Notes under the pieces: generated by a model
What the model was told of the DNA's origin: nothing
The model's input: the letters and a program-made list of their open reading frames with translations, nothing else
The model's database searches: none
Made by a program: the position numbers and the translations under genes
In this document: positions 55,646 through 64,000 of the stretch, piece by piece
Position numbering within the stretch: position 1 is the first letter of the stretch
Layout of the letters: every line of letters starts with the position of its first letter
From: Zwartia panacis
GTDB lineage: Bacteria > Pseudomonadota > Gammaproteobacteria > Burkholderiales > Burkholderiaceae_B
DNA length: 64,000 bases
Assembly: GCF_030410395.1 (NCBI RefSeq)
Contig: NZ_JAUHHF010000001.1
Span: forward strand, 248,001 to 312,000
Direction: 5' to 3'

Positions 55646-57214
55646 TCATGAAAAATCCAATGCGTGCTGAGTGGGTGGGGGCGTGTGTGGTGTGGCCTGT
55701 GGCGCAGTGCGAGAACGTCTGCGGCTCGCGGTCTGCGGTTGACCTGAGCGCTTGCGGGAGGCGTGTTTTTCTATGACCGCTTTTTTTCCTGCCTTGACCT
55801 CAGCGTCACTGCGTCGATCATACAGACGACGCTTGGACTCACGTGTAGCGGCTTCCAGATCCACAACAGGGACTGGCAGCCTGTTGTCAGCAGGGATACC
55901 AAATTGTTCCTGCATCTCAGGCGTTAAATGCCAAGGTTCAAACAGCCACGTATTAGGCACCCGTCTAAGCGCGGGGATCCAGCGACGCACAAATACGCCG
56001 TTTGGATCGTGGTCGCGGGCTTGCTTAATCGGGTTGTAGATGCGCGGGATATTGATACCCGTCGTGCCAGCCTGCATTTGCATCTGACTCCAGTGAATAC
56101 CGGGTTCGTAGTCTAGAAAATGTCGAGCCAGCCATTGGCCGACGCCTCTCCAGTGCAGCCAGAGCGGGTAGGCCGCGGTCGAGACGATCATCGCGCGCAT
56201 TCGGAAATTGATCCACCCGGTGTCTTTGAGCATCAGTACGCAGGCGTCCACCAGTGGCCAGCCTGTACGCGCCTCGGTGAGCGCGGAAAAATGCGCCTCG
56301 TTCCAGTCGTTTTCACGCAGGCCATCGTAGCCCCGGTGAACATTCTGATACTCAAGCTCGGGTTCCGACTCAAGTTTTTGAATAAAGTGACAGTGCCAGT
56401 ACAAACGGCTCATCAGTGCCCGCAGTCCCTTTGATTTTCGACTCTCCCTGGACGGCTCGTTGTCCATGACCTCAACCATCGCATGGACAACCTCACGCAT
56501 GCTGATGCAGCCATAAGTAAAGTAGGGGGATATGCGAGAGCATGCCGTGGGGGCTGAGAGCGGCGAGGAGATCCCGCCCCGGTATTGCTCGCTGCGGATA
56601 TCTAAAAAATCATTCAGAACTTCCAGGCCGATCTTGCGACCCCCCTTCTGGCGGCGAGGAGGGTTCAGTGGATCAATGCCGAGTTGTGCCGCACCAGGAG
56701 GTCGGGGCTCAGTCCAGGGCAAGGGTAACGCGTCGATTTGCGCAGGCGCGGGAATGCAATCTTGCTGCATGTGCTCTTCCCATGCCGCTTGCCAGAGATT
56801 TCTGTCACGCAGTCGCCTGACCACGCCAAACTGTATGGGCTCATGCCACGTCACGCCTTGTTGCCGGCACCATTTACCCACGGCGATATCGCGCGCATAA
56901 CTCAGTGCATTGCCGGTTTCTTGATGTGAATACAACGCATCAAACGGCATGAGAGCATGCAGTCGCTGCAAGACCTCCACCGCTTCACCGGTGACAACAT
57001 GCAGCAGCCCCCCCAGACGTTTGATCTCCAGATAGAGATCTCTCAGGCTTTCAAGGGTGAATTCATAGTGCTGGGTCGAGGCGTCCGGACTGCGCCAGAG
57101 ACTGGGCTCGATGATGTAGAGGCAGCAGACACGACCGCGTTTAACCGCTGCAGCCAGCGCGGCGTGATCATGGACTCGTAAGTCCTTTTTAAACCACACG
57201 ACGCTGTTGGGCAT
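55646..57214 (-). CDS. Cryptochrome/deoxyribodipyrimidine photolyase family protein
   Basis: 522 residues. N-terminal photolyase domain ([19 protein letters not shown]), FAD domain with [79 protein letters not shown] and [20 protein letters not shown]. The tail (about 465-522) is a basic, Arg/Lys/Pro/Thr-rich unstructured extension. Not a DASH or FeS-BCP protein; closest by eye to the plant-cryptochrome-like or class I group. First of three cryptochrome/photolyase genes on this strand (followed by DUF2256, DASH, FeS-BCP). Confidence 0.9.
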   Translation of the reverse strand: MPNSVVWFKKDLRVHDHAALAAAVKRGRVCCLYIIEPSLWRSPDASTQHYEFTLESLRDLYLEIKRLGGLLHVVTGEAVEVLQRLHALMPFDALYSHQETGNALSYARDIAVGKWCRQQGVTWHEPIQFGVVRRLRDRNLWQAAWEEHMQQDCIPAPAQIDALPLPWTEPRPPGAAQLGIDPLNPPRRQKGGRKIGLEVLNDFLDIRSEQYRGGISSPLSAPTACSRISPYFTYGCISMREVVHAMVEVMDNEPSRESRKSKGLRALMSRLYWHCHFIQKLESEPELEYQNVHRGYDGLRENDWNEAHFSALTEARTGWPLVDACVLMLKDTGWINFRMRAMIVSTAAYPLWLHWRGVGQWLARHFLDYEPGIHWSQMQMQAGTTGINIPRIYNPIKQARDHDPNGVFVRRWIPALRRVPNTWLFEPWHLTPEMQEQFGIPADNRLPVPVVDLEAATRESKRRLYDRRSDAEVKAGKKAVIEKHASRKRSGQPQTASRRRSRTAPQATPHTPPPTQHALDFS

Positions 57215-57252
57215 GACACTCCGTTTTCTACATCATCGGCCTGTGCAGAGCT

Positions 57253-58626
57253 CTATTTCCCAAAGAGACTTTGCACACTGGGGAGACTGTCAAGGTTGGC
57301 AATGCGGTCATACAGCCCATCGTCCGCACCGTGCAACCCTGGATTGACGGCTTTGCCAGTCGCGACGCAGTCCAGGAATTTCGCCTTGAGACCCGCGGCA
57401 TCGATTGGATTTTTCGCATTGCCCAATGGGAAACGGATTTCACCAGAATCGAATTTCTGACCACTTTTTGTCTCGATGACGACGCGATCCGTGAAAGCGA
57501 AGGCGGGCTCGAGCGGGCATGCGGTATCCACTGTCGTGATGGAGACCTTGCCGTAGAGTTCGGATACATCCGGACGGGTGGCAAACTCGTCCGTCAATTG
57601 GGACAAGCCGACCTGACGCGCGACGACCGCGGAGGCGACGGCAAACTGCGCGCTGAACTTGGCCTCAAGACCGGTGACGGGATGTTTGTTGCGCAACATC
57701 GAAGCCTGAGCGGGTCCGATTGTCAGGTGAACCCGGCTAATGTCGTCAGCCTTGAGGTTTTCACGTTCAACAATCTCCAGCACGCCGTCGATGGTGCGGT
57801 GACTCGAATAGCACACTGGGTAGCGCTTGATTGACAAGCCGCTATCCAGAATTCTTAAAGTCTTTCCAAGGGTGTCGGCAGGACGCTTGAGATCCGCACG
57901 ACCCGACAGGGAGAGCGCAAACAAATAACCCGCCGGGTGTTCAAAGATATCGGGTGCCGAGGTCATGCCGAGCTTGGATAAACGCACGGCGTCAATACCG
58001 TGCGAGGCTGCGCGGCCCGCATGAAAAGGTTTAGTCATCGTGCCAAAGTTGGCGACCAGACCACTCGCTAGACTGGCTGAGATGGCGAGTGCTTGGCGCG
58101 CGTCCTCGACTGAAAGTTTGTTGAGATAGGCGACAGCAGCCGCTGCACCGACCGCGCCGAATACCCCAGTGGGATGCCAGCCTTTCAAGTGGTACTGCTC
58201 GGGTTCGCGACTCACGAGCTCGGCCCAAACCTCATAACCGACGATATAAGCGCGTACCGCGTCCAGTCCAGAACTGTTCAGTCTGTGCCCTTCGGCCAGA
58301 ATAGCTGGAACCAGAACGGTGCTGGGGTGACCTGAAATCGCGACATCGTCATAGTCCAACGCATGACCTGCGACCGCATTGATAAAAGCAGCTTGAGCCG
58401 CGGGATGCATTGTGCCCAAAAAGGGCACGGGCGCCTCGGCGGGTGTTGTGGCTTGTTCAAAAAACTTTCGCACGATCTCGACGACTGGCTCGCGATGACC
58501 CGCCATCATCGTGGCAATGGTATCGATAAAGCCAGTTTTGGCGACGGCGTATGCGGCTTGCTCCTGACCGCCAAAGGTCGGCTTCGCGACGAACTCGGCG
58601 AGCGCCTGCGTTAATCCTGTTGTCAT
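57253..58626 (-). CDS. MmgE/PrpD family protein
   Basis: 457 residues from the ATG at 58626 (GGAG upstream). MmgE/PrpD family, whose members include 2-methylcitrate dehydratase and cis-aconitate decarboxylase. ALDYDDVAISGHPSTVLVPAIL near residue 90, GYEVWAELVSREPEQYHLKGWHPTGVFG near 135-165 and KPFHAGRAASHGIDAVRLSKLG near 210 are family core motifs. No prpB/prpC pair is adjacent, so a methylcitrate-cycle role is not supported. Last gene of the catabolic operon, 38 bases before the photolyase gene on the same strand. Confidence 0.88.
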   Translation of the reverse strand: MTTGLTQALAEFVAKPTFGGQEQAAYAVAKTGFIDTIATMMAGHREPVVEIVRKFFEQATTPAEAPVPFLGTMHPAAQAAFINAVAGHALDYDDVAISGHPSTVLVPAILAEGHRLNSSGLDAVRAYIVGYEVWAELVSREPEQYHLKGWHPTGVFGAVGAAAAVAYLNKLSVEDARQALAISASLASGLVANFGTMTKPFHAGRAASHGIDAVRLSKLGMTSAPDIFEHPAGYLFALSLSGRADLKRPADTLGKTLRILDSGLSIKRYPVCYSSHRTIDGVLEIVERENLKADDISRVHLTIGPAQASMLRNKHPVTGLEAKFSAQFAVASAVVARQVGLSQLTDEFATRPDVSELYGKVSITTVDTACPLEPAFAFTDRVVIETKSGQKFDSGEIRFPLGNAKNPIDAAGLKAKFLDCVATGKAVNPGLHGADDGLYDRIANLDSLPSVQSLFGK

Positions 58627-58655
58627 CTTTGTCTCCTGCACGAATTTTTGAATGA

Positions 58656-59840
58656 TTAAAACGAGCGTGGCATGCCCAGCATGTGTTCGCCGATATAGGA
58701 AAGCACCAGATTGGTGGAAATCGGCGCAATCTGGAATAGTCGTGTTTCACGCCATTTACGCTCAACATCGTATTCCTTGGCATAACCAAAGCCGCCATGG
58801 CATTGCAGGCACGCTTCCGCCGCATGCCAGGTGGCATCAGACGCGAGCAATTTACCCATGTTGGCTTCGTCACCGCAGGGCAGGCCCGCATCAAACAGCG
58901 CAGCAGCGCGTCGCAACACCAGATCAGCCGCTTCTGTTTCGGCATGGGCGCGCGCAATCGGGAACTGCACCGCCTGGTTTTGACCGATAGGACGATCAAA
59001 AACGCGACGTTCGTTGACGTAAGCGACAGCGGTTTTGGCGAACCACCGCGCATCTCCAATCGCTTCGGCCGAAACCAGAATGCGCTCGGCGTTCATCCCG
59101 TCGAGGATGTACTTAAAGCCTTTACCTTCCTCGCCGATCAGATTGTCGGCAGGAATTTTCAAGTTGTCGAAAAACACTTCAGTCGCATGGTGATTGACCA
59201 TGGCTTTGAGGGGACGGATATCGAGTCCCTTGCCCAGACCATCACGGATATCAAGCAGGAACACAGACAAGCCATCGCTTTTTTTCTTGCACTGGTCTAG
59301 CGGCGTCGTACGCGCGAGCAACAACATCAAATCAGAATGCAGTGCGCGTGAGGTCCATACTTTTTGACCATTGATAACATAATGATCGCCTTGACGCTCC
59401 GCACGTGTTTTGAGTTTGGTGGTGTCCGTGCCTGAAGTGGGCTCGGTGACGCCAAAGGCCTGCAAACGTACTTTTCCAGAGGCGATATCGGGCAGGTATT
59501 TCTTCTTTTGCGCTTCGCTGCCGTGACGCAAGACCGTACCCATGGTGTACATCTGCGCGTGGCACGCACCGGCATTGCAGCCCGAAGCGTGAATCGTTTC
59601 AAGAATCACTGCCGCCGCGCGCAAAGGCATGCCGCTGCCACCGTACTCTTCGGGGATCAACGCGCCAAGATAACCCGATGCGGTCAACGCCTGGACGAAT
59701 TCAGTGGGGTAGGCCAGAGTTTCCTCAAGGCCTCGCCAGTACGAGCCAGGGAAATCCGCACAGACTCGTTTGACACCTTCGCGGATCTCGGGGTAGTCCT
59801 CACCTGTCTCGATGGTGATATTTTGTTTTGGGTTTGCCAT
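58656..59840 (-). CDS. Acyl-CoA dehydrogenase family protein
   Basis: 394 residues. Family landmarks: GALIPEEYGGSGMPLRAAAV, FGVTEPTSGTDTTKLKT (FAD contact near 135), and QCHGGFGYAKEYDVERKWRETRLF. The YEGT segment that holds the catalytic Glu of short/medium-chain enzymes reads APIST here, but NAERILVSAEAIG near residue 255 carries a Glu where isovaleryl-CoA dehydrogenase-type enzymes have theirs. That suggests a branched or unusual acyl-CoA substrate (inference). 29 bases before the MmgE/PrpD gene and 12 after enoyl-CoA hydratase. Confidence 0.9.
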   Translation of the reverse strand: MANPKQNITIETGEDYPEIREGVKRVCADFPGSYWRGLEETLAYPTEFVQALTASGYLGALIPEEYGGSGMPLRAAAVILETIHASGCNAGACHAQMYTMGTVLRHGSEAQKKKYLPDIASGKVRLQAFGVTEPTSGTDTTKLKTRAERQGDHYVINGQKVWTSRALHSDLMLLLARTTPLDQCKKKSDGLSVFLLDIRDGLGKGLDIRPLKAMVNHHATEVFFDNLKIPADNLIGEEGKGFKYILDGMNAERILVSAEAIGDARWFAKTAVAYVNERRVFDRPIGQNQAVQFPIARAHAETEAADLVLRRAAALFDAGLPCGDEANMGKLLASDATWHAAEACLQCHGGFGYAKEYDVERKWRETRLFQIAPISTNLVLSYIGEHMLGMPRSF

Positions 59841-59852
59841 GTGATGCTCCGC

Positions 59853-60653
59853 TTAACAGCCTTTGAAGTTCGCTTTACGCTTTTCGTTGAATGCCGCGAC
59901 ACCTTCCATCCGGTCTTCGGTGTCGATGAGGTGGTTGTAAGCCTCGATTTCGAAACGGAACGCTGTACGCAATTCCATTTGACCGCCATAGCGGACAGAC
60001 TTCTTGATTTGGCGCACTGAAAGTGGGGCATTGCCCGCAATCACCTCGGCCGTTTCAATAGCTTTGCCCAAGACTTCGCCCGGCTCCAGTATGGCGTTGA
60101 TTAGGCCATACTCGCTCGCTTGAAGCGCCGTAAAGGGCTTGCCGGTCATCAGGATCTCTTTGGCGCGGCGCTCGCCGATCGCGCGAGGCAAGTTCTGTGT
60201 GCCACCCGCGCCCGGCATGATGCCAAGCGTGACTTCGGTCAGCGCAAAGCGCGCGGCATTGCTGGCGTAGATAAAGTCGCACGACAGCGCTAATTCCAAG
60301 CCTCCCGCATACGCATGACCATTGACCGCCGCGATGACAGGCACCGGCAAATCCACCAGCGTCCAGTACATCCGTTCGAATAACTCGTGCTGCAACGTCC
60401 ATTGACGCTTGGTCATGCCGTTGCGCTCTTTCAAGTCACCACCGGCACAGAAAATCTTTTCACCCGCGCCCGTCAATACGATACAGCGTACGTCACCCGC
60501 ATCGGCCGTCAGCCTGTTCCAGAGATCCAGCAAGTCGTGACCCGTTTGCGTGTTGATCGCGTTGCCGACCTGAGGACGGTTCAGGGTGACTTTGAGCACA
60601 TGCGTGCTCACCATTTCAGTTGCAATAGTTTCGTAAGTGGGAAAAGTACTCAT
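59853..60653 (-). CDS. Enoyl-CoA hydratase/isomerase family protein
   Basis: 266 residues. Crotonase-fold oxyanion motif GAGEKIFCAGGDLKE near residue 65, and both catalytic Glu positions look filled: YAGGLELALSCDF near 115 and EVTLGIMPGAGGTQNLPRAIG near 140. C-terminal ERRAKEILMTGKPF and GVAAFNEKRKANFKG are normal. The start overlaps the CoA-transferase stop (ATGA), so the acyl-CoA made by the transferase is probably a substrate of this set. Confidence 0.92.
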   Translation of the reverse strand: MSTFPTYETIATEMVSTHVLKVTLNRPQVGNAINTQTGHDLLDLWNRLTADAGDVRCIVLTGAGEKIFCAGGDLKERNGMTKRQWTLQHELFERMYWTLVDLPVPVIAAVNGHAYAGGLELALSCDFIYASNAARFALTEVTLGIMPGAGGTQNLPRAIGERRAKEILMTGKPFTALQASEYGLINAILEPGEVLGKAIETAEVIAGNAPLSVRQIKKSVRYGGQMELRTAFRFEIEAYNHLIDTEDRMEGVAAFNEKRKANFKGC

Positions 60654-61816
60654 GTTGCCTTCCTTTTGGAGATCAATTCAGTGTGTTCGCCGAGTTTGGG
60701 TGGCGCGGCGTAAGGTTTGGGTCTGACGCCATCGAAACTAATGGGCAAACCGATAAAACGCATGCCTGTACCAGGAACGTCTTGCATTAAGCCAAGTGCC
60801 TGGGTTTGAGGGTGCGCAACCATTTGCGCGAGATTGTTAACCGGCGCGCAGGGAACGCCCGCTGCCTCAAGTCGCTCGACCCAATAGTCGGTAGGTTGGG
60901 TGGCAATAATGGCGTCAAGCATCCCGTAAAGCTCGGTTTGGTTTTCAACGCGACGCGGATTGTCGATAAAACGGGGATCAGTCGCCCACTCTGGTTTGCC
61001 GACTGTGGTGGAGAGCGCCTTGAAAAGCGCATCGCTGCCCGCGGCGATCACGAGTTCGCCATCACTCGTCATATAGCCTTTGTAAGGAACGATGCCCGAC
61101 GCACCAGAGCCTTGTTTGGCGGCGACCTCACCGTTTGAAAGGTATTGTGCGGCAAGCAGTGAGACCCAGGTGGTTGCCGTTTCATAAAGTGAGACGTCGA
61201 TGACTTTGCCGACGCCGGATTGTTGCCGTTCGAGCAGGGCAGTCAGGATACCAATGATCCCCCACATGCCTGTTCCCATGTCAACGATTGAGGCGCCGAC
61301 GCGTACGGCAGGACGTCCAGGCTCGCCCGTCGTACTCATGATGCCGCCAAACGCTTGCATCAGGGGGTCGTAACCTGGTCGGTCCTTGAGCGGTCCCACT
61401 TTCCCAAACGCACCCAGATTGCAGTAGATCAGACGAGGTTGTCTGGCCAATAGACTCGTGGCATCCAGGCCCAGCTTTTCAACATGACCCGGGCGAAGGT
61501 TTTGAATGACGATATCGGCATGCTCGCAAATGTATTGCTTGAGCTCTTCGATTTGTTGTGGATCACGCAGATCGCAGACCACGGATTTTTTATTGCGATT
61601 CAGGGCCTGAAAAAAAGGTGAGGCGCCCTCCCAGAATGGGGGACCCCAGCGACGAGCATCGTCACCGTCGGATTTTTCAATTTTGATCACCCGGGCACCG
61701 AGTTCACCCAGTATTTGACCCGCAAACGGCGCGGCAACACTGTTGCCCAATTCGATAACCACGAGACCGGCAAAAGGACCGGTTCGGAGACTTTCTTGCT
61801 GCGTAGACTCAGACAT
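60650..61816 (-). CDS. CaiB/BaiF (class III) CoA-transferase family protein
   Basis: 388 residues. Family opening LVVIELGNSVAAPFAGQILGE, NRNKKSVVCDLRDPQQIE near 75, catalytic Asp in PGYDPLMQAFGGIMSTTGE near 150, and GASIVDMGTGMWGIIGIL. Distinct from the CaiB-like gene at 47731, with only moderate similarity by eye. It activates a free acid by CoA transfer, the likely entry step of this operon. 92 bases separate it from the MBL-fold gene upstream; that gap holds no gene. Confidence 0.9.
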   Translation of the reverse strand: MSESTQQESLRTGPFAGLVVIELGNSVAAPFAGQILGELGARVIKIEKSDGDDARRWGPPFWEGASPFFQALNRNKKSVVCDLRDPQQIEELKQYICEHADIVIQNLRPGHVEKLGLDATSLLARQPRLIYCNLGAFGKVGPLKDRPGYDPLMQAFGGIMSTTGEPGRPAVRVGASIVDMGTGMWGIIGILTALLERQQSGVGKVIDVSLYETATTWVSLLAAQYLSNGEVAAKQGSGASGIVPYKGYMTSDGELVIAAGSDALFKALSTTVGKPEWATDPRFIDNPRRVENQTELYGMLDAIIATQPTDYWVERLEAAGVPCAPVNNLAQMVAHPQTQALGLMQDVPGTGMRFIGLPISFDGVRPKPYAAPPKLGEHTELISKRKAT

Positions 61817-61908
61817 TTTTGATTTACTTTTTGAGTGGTTTGTCCTCCCAAAATTATGTCACGAATTCATCCACCCCATAGCCGAGAACGAAGCTGGAAT
61901 CCGCGAAT

Positions 61909-62598
61909 CTAGCGCAAAATCAATTCAATCGATGGTGGTTCGTCCCAGATCCAGTTGCCATTGCGTCGGAAAATCTCGGGAAAATGTCCGGGCACCACGA
62001 TATCTGTTCCCTCGCAGATCTCGGCGATCGAGCGGCGCGAGTCCTCGGTCGAACCAAAACACATGTCGCCGACTTGAGCGAGTACCTCTTTGGGATACTT
62101 GACGGCATCACCGGCTAGAACGACTCGGCGACCGTCCTCTTGGGTAAATCGCAGCGCCTGGCAGCCTGTCGTGTGACCCGGAACCTCGAAGTGTTCAATG
62201 CCAGGTGCGATCACACCCCGCTTGGGCAGCGTGCGCAAATCAAAATCGGCCAGTAATTCATGGATTTTCCAGGGGATAAACAGATCATCCGGATGCGGGT
62301 TGCGCGCATAGCCGAGCTCGGTTTCACCGACCGCGACGGGTACGCCCTTAAATAAGTCCAGATTCTGACAATGATCGAAATGCAGGTGCGAGAGAAACAC
62401 CAGATCAATGTCCGTGGGTGCAAGACCGCGTTCTTTCAAACCGTTGATGAGACCTTTTCTGACACAGTAATGTCCCGTGTCAAAGAGAATGCGCGTACCG
62501 TCCTCTGCCGTCACCAGTGCGACATTGCACAGACCAAAAAAACCACCTCGAAAACTCAGGCTGTTGCCTTTGATGAGTAACTCGTAACGCGCATGCAT
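61909..62598 (-). CDS. MBL-fold metallo-hydrolase
   Basis: 229 residues, no signal peptide. Zinc-binding HLHFDHC at residues 71-77, FEVPGHTTGCQALRF near 138 supplies the third His, VLAGDAV the bridging Asp and VPGHFPEIF the last His. Looks like a cytosolic MBL hydrolase of the N-acyl-homoserine-lactonase/lactonase-like group (LFDTGHYCVRKGL), but a thioesterase or glyoxalase role is equally possible. Its place between the dehydrogenase and CoA-transferase genes favours a hydrolytic step in the same pathway. Confidence 0.87.
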   Translation of the reverse strand: MHARYELLIKGNSLSFRGGFFGLCNVALVTAEDGTRILFDTGHYCVRKGLINGLKERGLAPTDIDLVFLSHLHFDHCQNLDLFKGVPVAVGETELGYARNPHPDDLFIPWKIHELLADFDLRTLPKRGVIAPGIEHFEVPGHTTGCQALRFTQEDGRRVVLAGDAVKYPKEVLAQVGDMCFGSTEDSRRSIAEICEGTDIVVPGHFPEIFRRNGNWIWDEPPSIELILR

Positions 62599-62632
62599 GA
62601 TATTTTCCTTGGAACCGACAAACTCTGAGGTG

Positions 62633-63697
62633 TTAGTTCAGCTGCTCGCAAATCGCGGCTGTGACTTGGGCGGTCGTGGCCAGACCACCGAGGTCGCGCG
62701 TGTGCAGACGAGGATTGGCTGTTACGGCTTCGATGGCCTTCATCAGGCGCTTGGCCGCAGCCTCTTCGCCCAGGTGTTCGAGCATCATCACAACGGACCA
62801 GAAGGTGCCGATTGGATTGGCCAGGCCCTTGCCCATAATGTCGAAGGCCGAACCGTGGATCGGCTCGAACATGGAGGGGTAGCGGCGCTCGGGATCAATG
62901 TTGCCAGTCGGTGCAATCCCCAGGCTGCCTGCAAGTGCGGCAGCCAGGTCGCTCAGGATGTCGGCATGCAGATTCGTGGCCACAATCGTGTCTAGCGTGG
63001 CGGGGCGGTTGACCATGCGCGCGGTGGCCGCATCAACCAATTCCTTGTCCCACTTCACATCAGGAAACTCTTTGCTGATCTGAACGGCGATTTCATCCCA
63101 CATGACCATGGCGTGACGTTGCGCATTGGACTTTGTGACGACGGTTAAGAGCTTGCGTGGACGTGACTGCGCGAGCTTGAAGGCATAGCGCATGATGCGC
63201 TCGACGCCCGCACGGGTCATCATGCTGACATCGGTCGCGACTTCGATCGGGTGACTTTGATGCGCGCGACCACCCACGCCGGAGTACTCGCCCTCCGAGT
63301 TTTCACGCACAATGACCCAGTCGAGCTGTTCAGGTGTGCAGCGCTTGAGCGGAGCATCGATGCCGGGCAAAATCCGTGTCGGACGCACGTTGGCGTACTG
63401 GTCGAAACCCTGACAGATTTTCAGGCGCAATCCCCAAAGCGTGATGTGGTCCGGGATATGCGGATCGCCCGCCGAACCAAACAAAATCGCGTCTTTATTG
63501 CGCAAAGCATCCAGCCCGTCTTCCGGCATCATCACGCCGTGCTGTCGATAATAGTCACCACCCCAGTCGAAACTCTCGAACTCAAATTTCAGCGACTGAT
63601 CTTTAGCCGCGATGGCTTGGAGCACTTTTTGGCCCTCGGGGATCACTTCTTTGCCGATGCCATCACCTGGAATCGCGGCGATACGATATGTCTTCAT
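62633..63697 (-). CDS. Tartrate/D-malate dehydrogenase (isopropylmalate dehydrogenase family)
   Basis: NAD-dependent beta-decarboxylating dehydrogenase, 354 residues from the ATG at 63697 (MKTYRIAAIPGDGIG). Motifs: GDGIGKEVIPEG, RENSEGEYSGVGGRAHQ (substrate loop of the tartrate/malate branch), TKSNAQRHAMVMWDE, MFEPIHGSAFDIMGKGLANPIG. The family accepts tartrate, D-malate and 3-isopropylmalate; the NSEGEYSGVGG loop fits TtuC/DmlA better than LeuB. 34 bases before the MBL gene. Confidence 0.9.
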   Translation of the reverse strand: MKTYRIAAIPGDGIGKEVIPEGQKVLQAIAAKDQSLKFEFESFDWGGDYYRQHGVMMPEDGLDALRNKDAILFGSAGDPHIPDHITLWGLRLKICQGFDQYANVRPTRILPGIDAPLKRCTPEQLDWVIVRENSEGEYSGVGGRAHQSHPIEVATDVSMMTRAGVERIMRYAFKLAQSRPRKLLTVVTKSNAQRHAMVMWDEIAVQISKEFPDVKWDKELVDAATARMVNRPATLDTIVATNLHADILSDLAAALAGSLGIAPTGNIDPERRYPSMFEPIHGSAFDIMGKGLANPIGTFWSVVMMLEHLGEEAAAKRLMKAIEAVTANPRLHTRDLGGLATTAQVTAAICEQLN

Positions 63698-63741
63698 GGA
63701 TGAGTCCTTAGTTTGATCTGAGTAAGAGTGTGGAAGAGGCG

Positions 63742-64000
63742 TCAAGGCTTGTCGCCGGTTTCGTAGCGTTTACCCCGCGCGAGCAGCTCTGGAGTGCCAA
63801 TGACAGCATTTAAACCGTCAAAATCAAGCATTGCGCTTTGAAAAGCGCGTGTGCTGCCGGTCGCCTTGAGGCTGGCGTAATAGTTTTGCAGCAGGTGCGC
63901 GACTGCCCGGACTGTTCCGCCCGGAAAAATCGCAATCGAATATCCGATGGCCTGAAGTTCTTCGGCGGACTTCACGGGTGTCTTGCCGCCCTCAACCATA
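63742..64000 (-). CDS. Isocitrate lyase/PEP mutase family protein, C-terminal part
   Basis: The frame is open to the end of the window, so only about 86 C-terminal residues are present. NMVEGGKTPVKSAEEL-like start of the fragment and YSIAIFPGGTVRAVAH are typical of the isocitrate lyase/phosphonomutase family (oxaloacetate decarboxylase, methylisocitrate lyase and related). The active-site part (Cys and metal ligands) is outside the window. 44 bases upstream of the tartrate/malate dehydrogenase start, same strand, so part of the same operon. Confidence 0.8.
   Translation of the reverse strand, partial: MVEGGKTPVKSAEELQAIGYSIAIFPGGTVRAVAHLLQNYYASLKATGSTRAFQSAMLDFDGLNAVIGTPELLARGKRYETGDKP

Overview
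The window reads as a chromosomal segment of a betaproteobacterium, most likely order Burkholderiales and close to Alcaligenaceae (Bordetella/Achromobacter/Advenella-like). This rests on gene content and order recalled from those genomes, not on a database search: sdhAB-sdhE-gltA followed by odhAB-lpd-zapE, bamD/rluD/pgeF next to phaC-phaB-phaR, and a paired cyanophycin synthetase locus. Coding density is very high. No gap exceeds 300 bases; the longest are 6043-6311 and 29527-29766. I saw no rRNA, tRNA, CRISPR array, insertion sequence or prophage gene.

Layout. 1-13049 is a central-metabolism block: the end of succinate dehydrogenase, citrate synthase with a clear terminator, a divergent malic enzyme (maeB), then the 2-oxoglutarate dehydrogenase genes odhA-odhB-lpd and zapE. 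13061-21588 is housekeeping: trpS with an unusual C-terminal domain, tex, a DinG/YoaA-type helicase, bamD, rluD, pgeF. 21675-24734 is polyhydroxyalkanoate storage (phaC, phaB, phaR). 24741-32509 is a nitrogen-storage locus: cphA' and cphA on the minus strand, diverging from an ABC exporter-like gene and a DUF1854 gene.

33656-38326 is the most unusual region. It is a tight plus-strand operon joining a two-subunit molybdenum hydroxylase (isoquinoline oxidoreductase type) to soxX-soxY-soxZ-soxA, without soxB or soxCD, and with a SoxY whose C-terminal GGCGG arm is replaced. 38323-43833 holds a histidine phosphatase, an M23 peptidase, a DsbB-like protein with a tiny DUF5993 partner, a MOSC protein, yajQ, an Old Yellow Enzyme and ogt. 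43982-46934 is an otnK-otnC-denD operon for four-carbon sugar acids. 46940-48936 is an SDR-fold protein with CoA-transferase.

49034-57214 looks like a light-response and pterin island: GNAT, DCC protein, folE, a BLUF photoreceptor, an MFS transporter and a pterin dehydratase on the plus strand. Facing them on the minus strand are three different cryptochrome/photolyase-family genes and a 49-residue DUF2256 gene. 57253-64000 is a minus-strand organic-acid catabolic operon: an isocitrate-lyase-family protein (cut by the window edge), tartrate/D-malate dehydrogenase, MBL-fold hydrolase, CoA-transferase, enoyl-CoA hydratase, acyl-CoA dehydrogenase and MmgE/PrpD.

Start codons were chosen from ribosome-binding sites and family N-termini where possible; several small genes (52, 49 residues) were found by direct translation.
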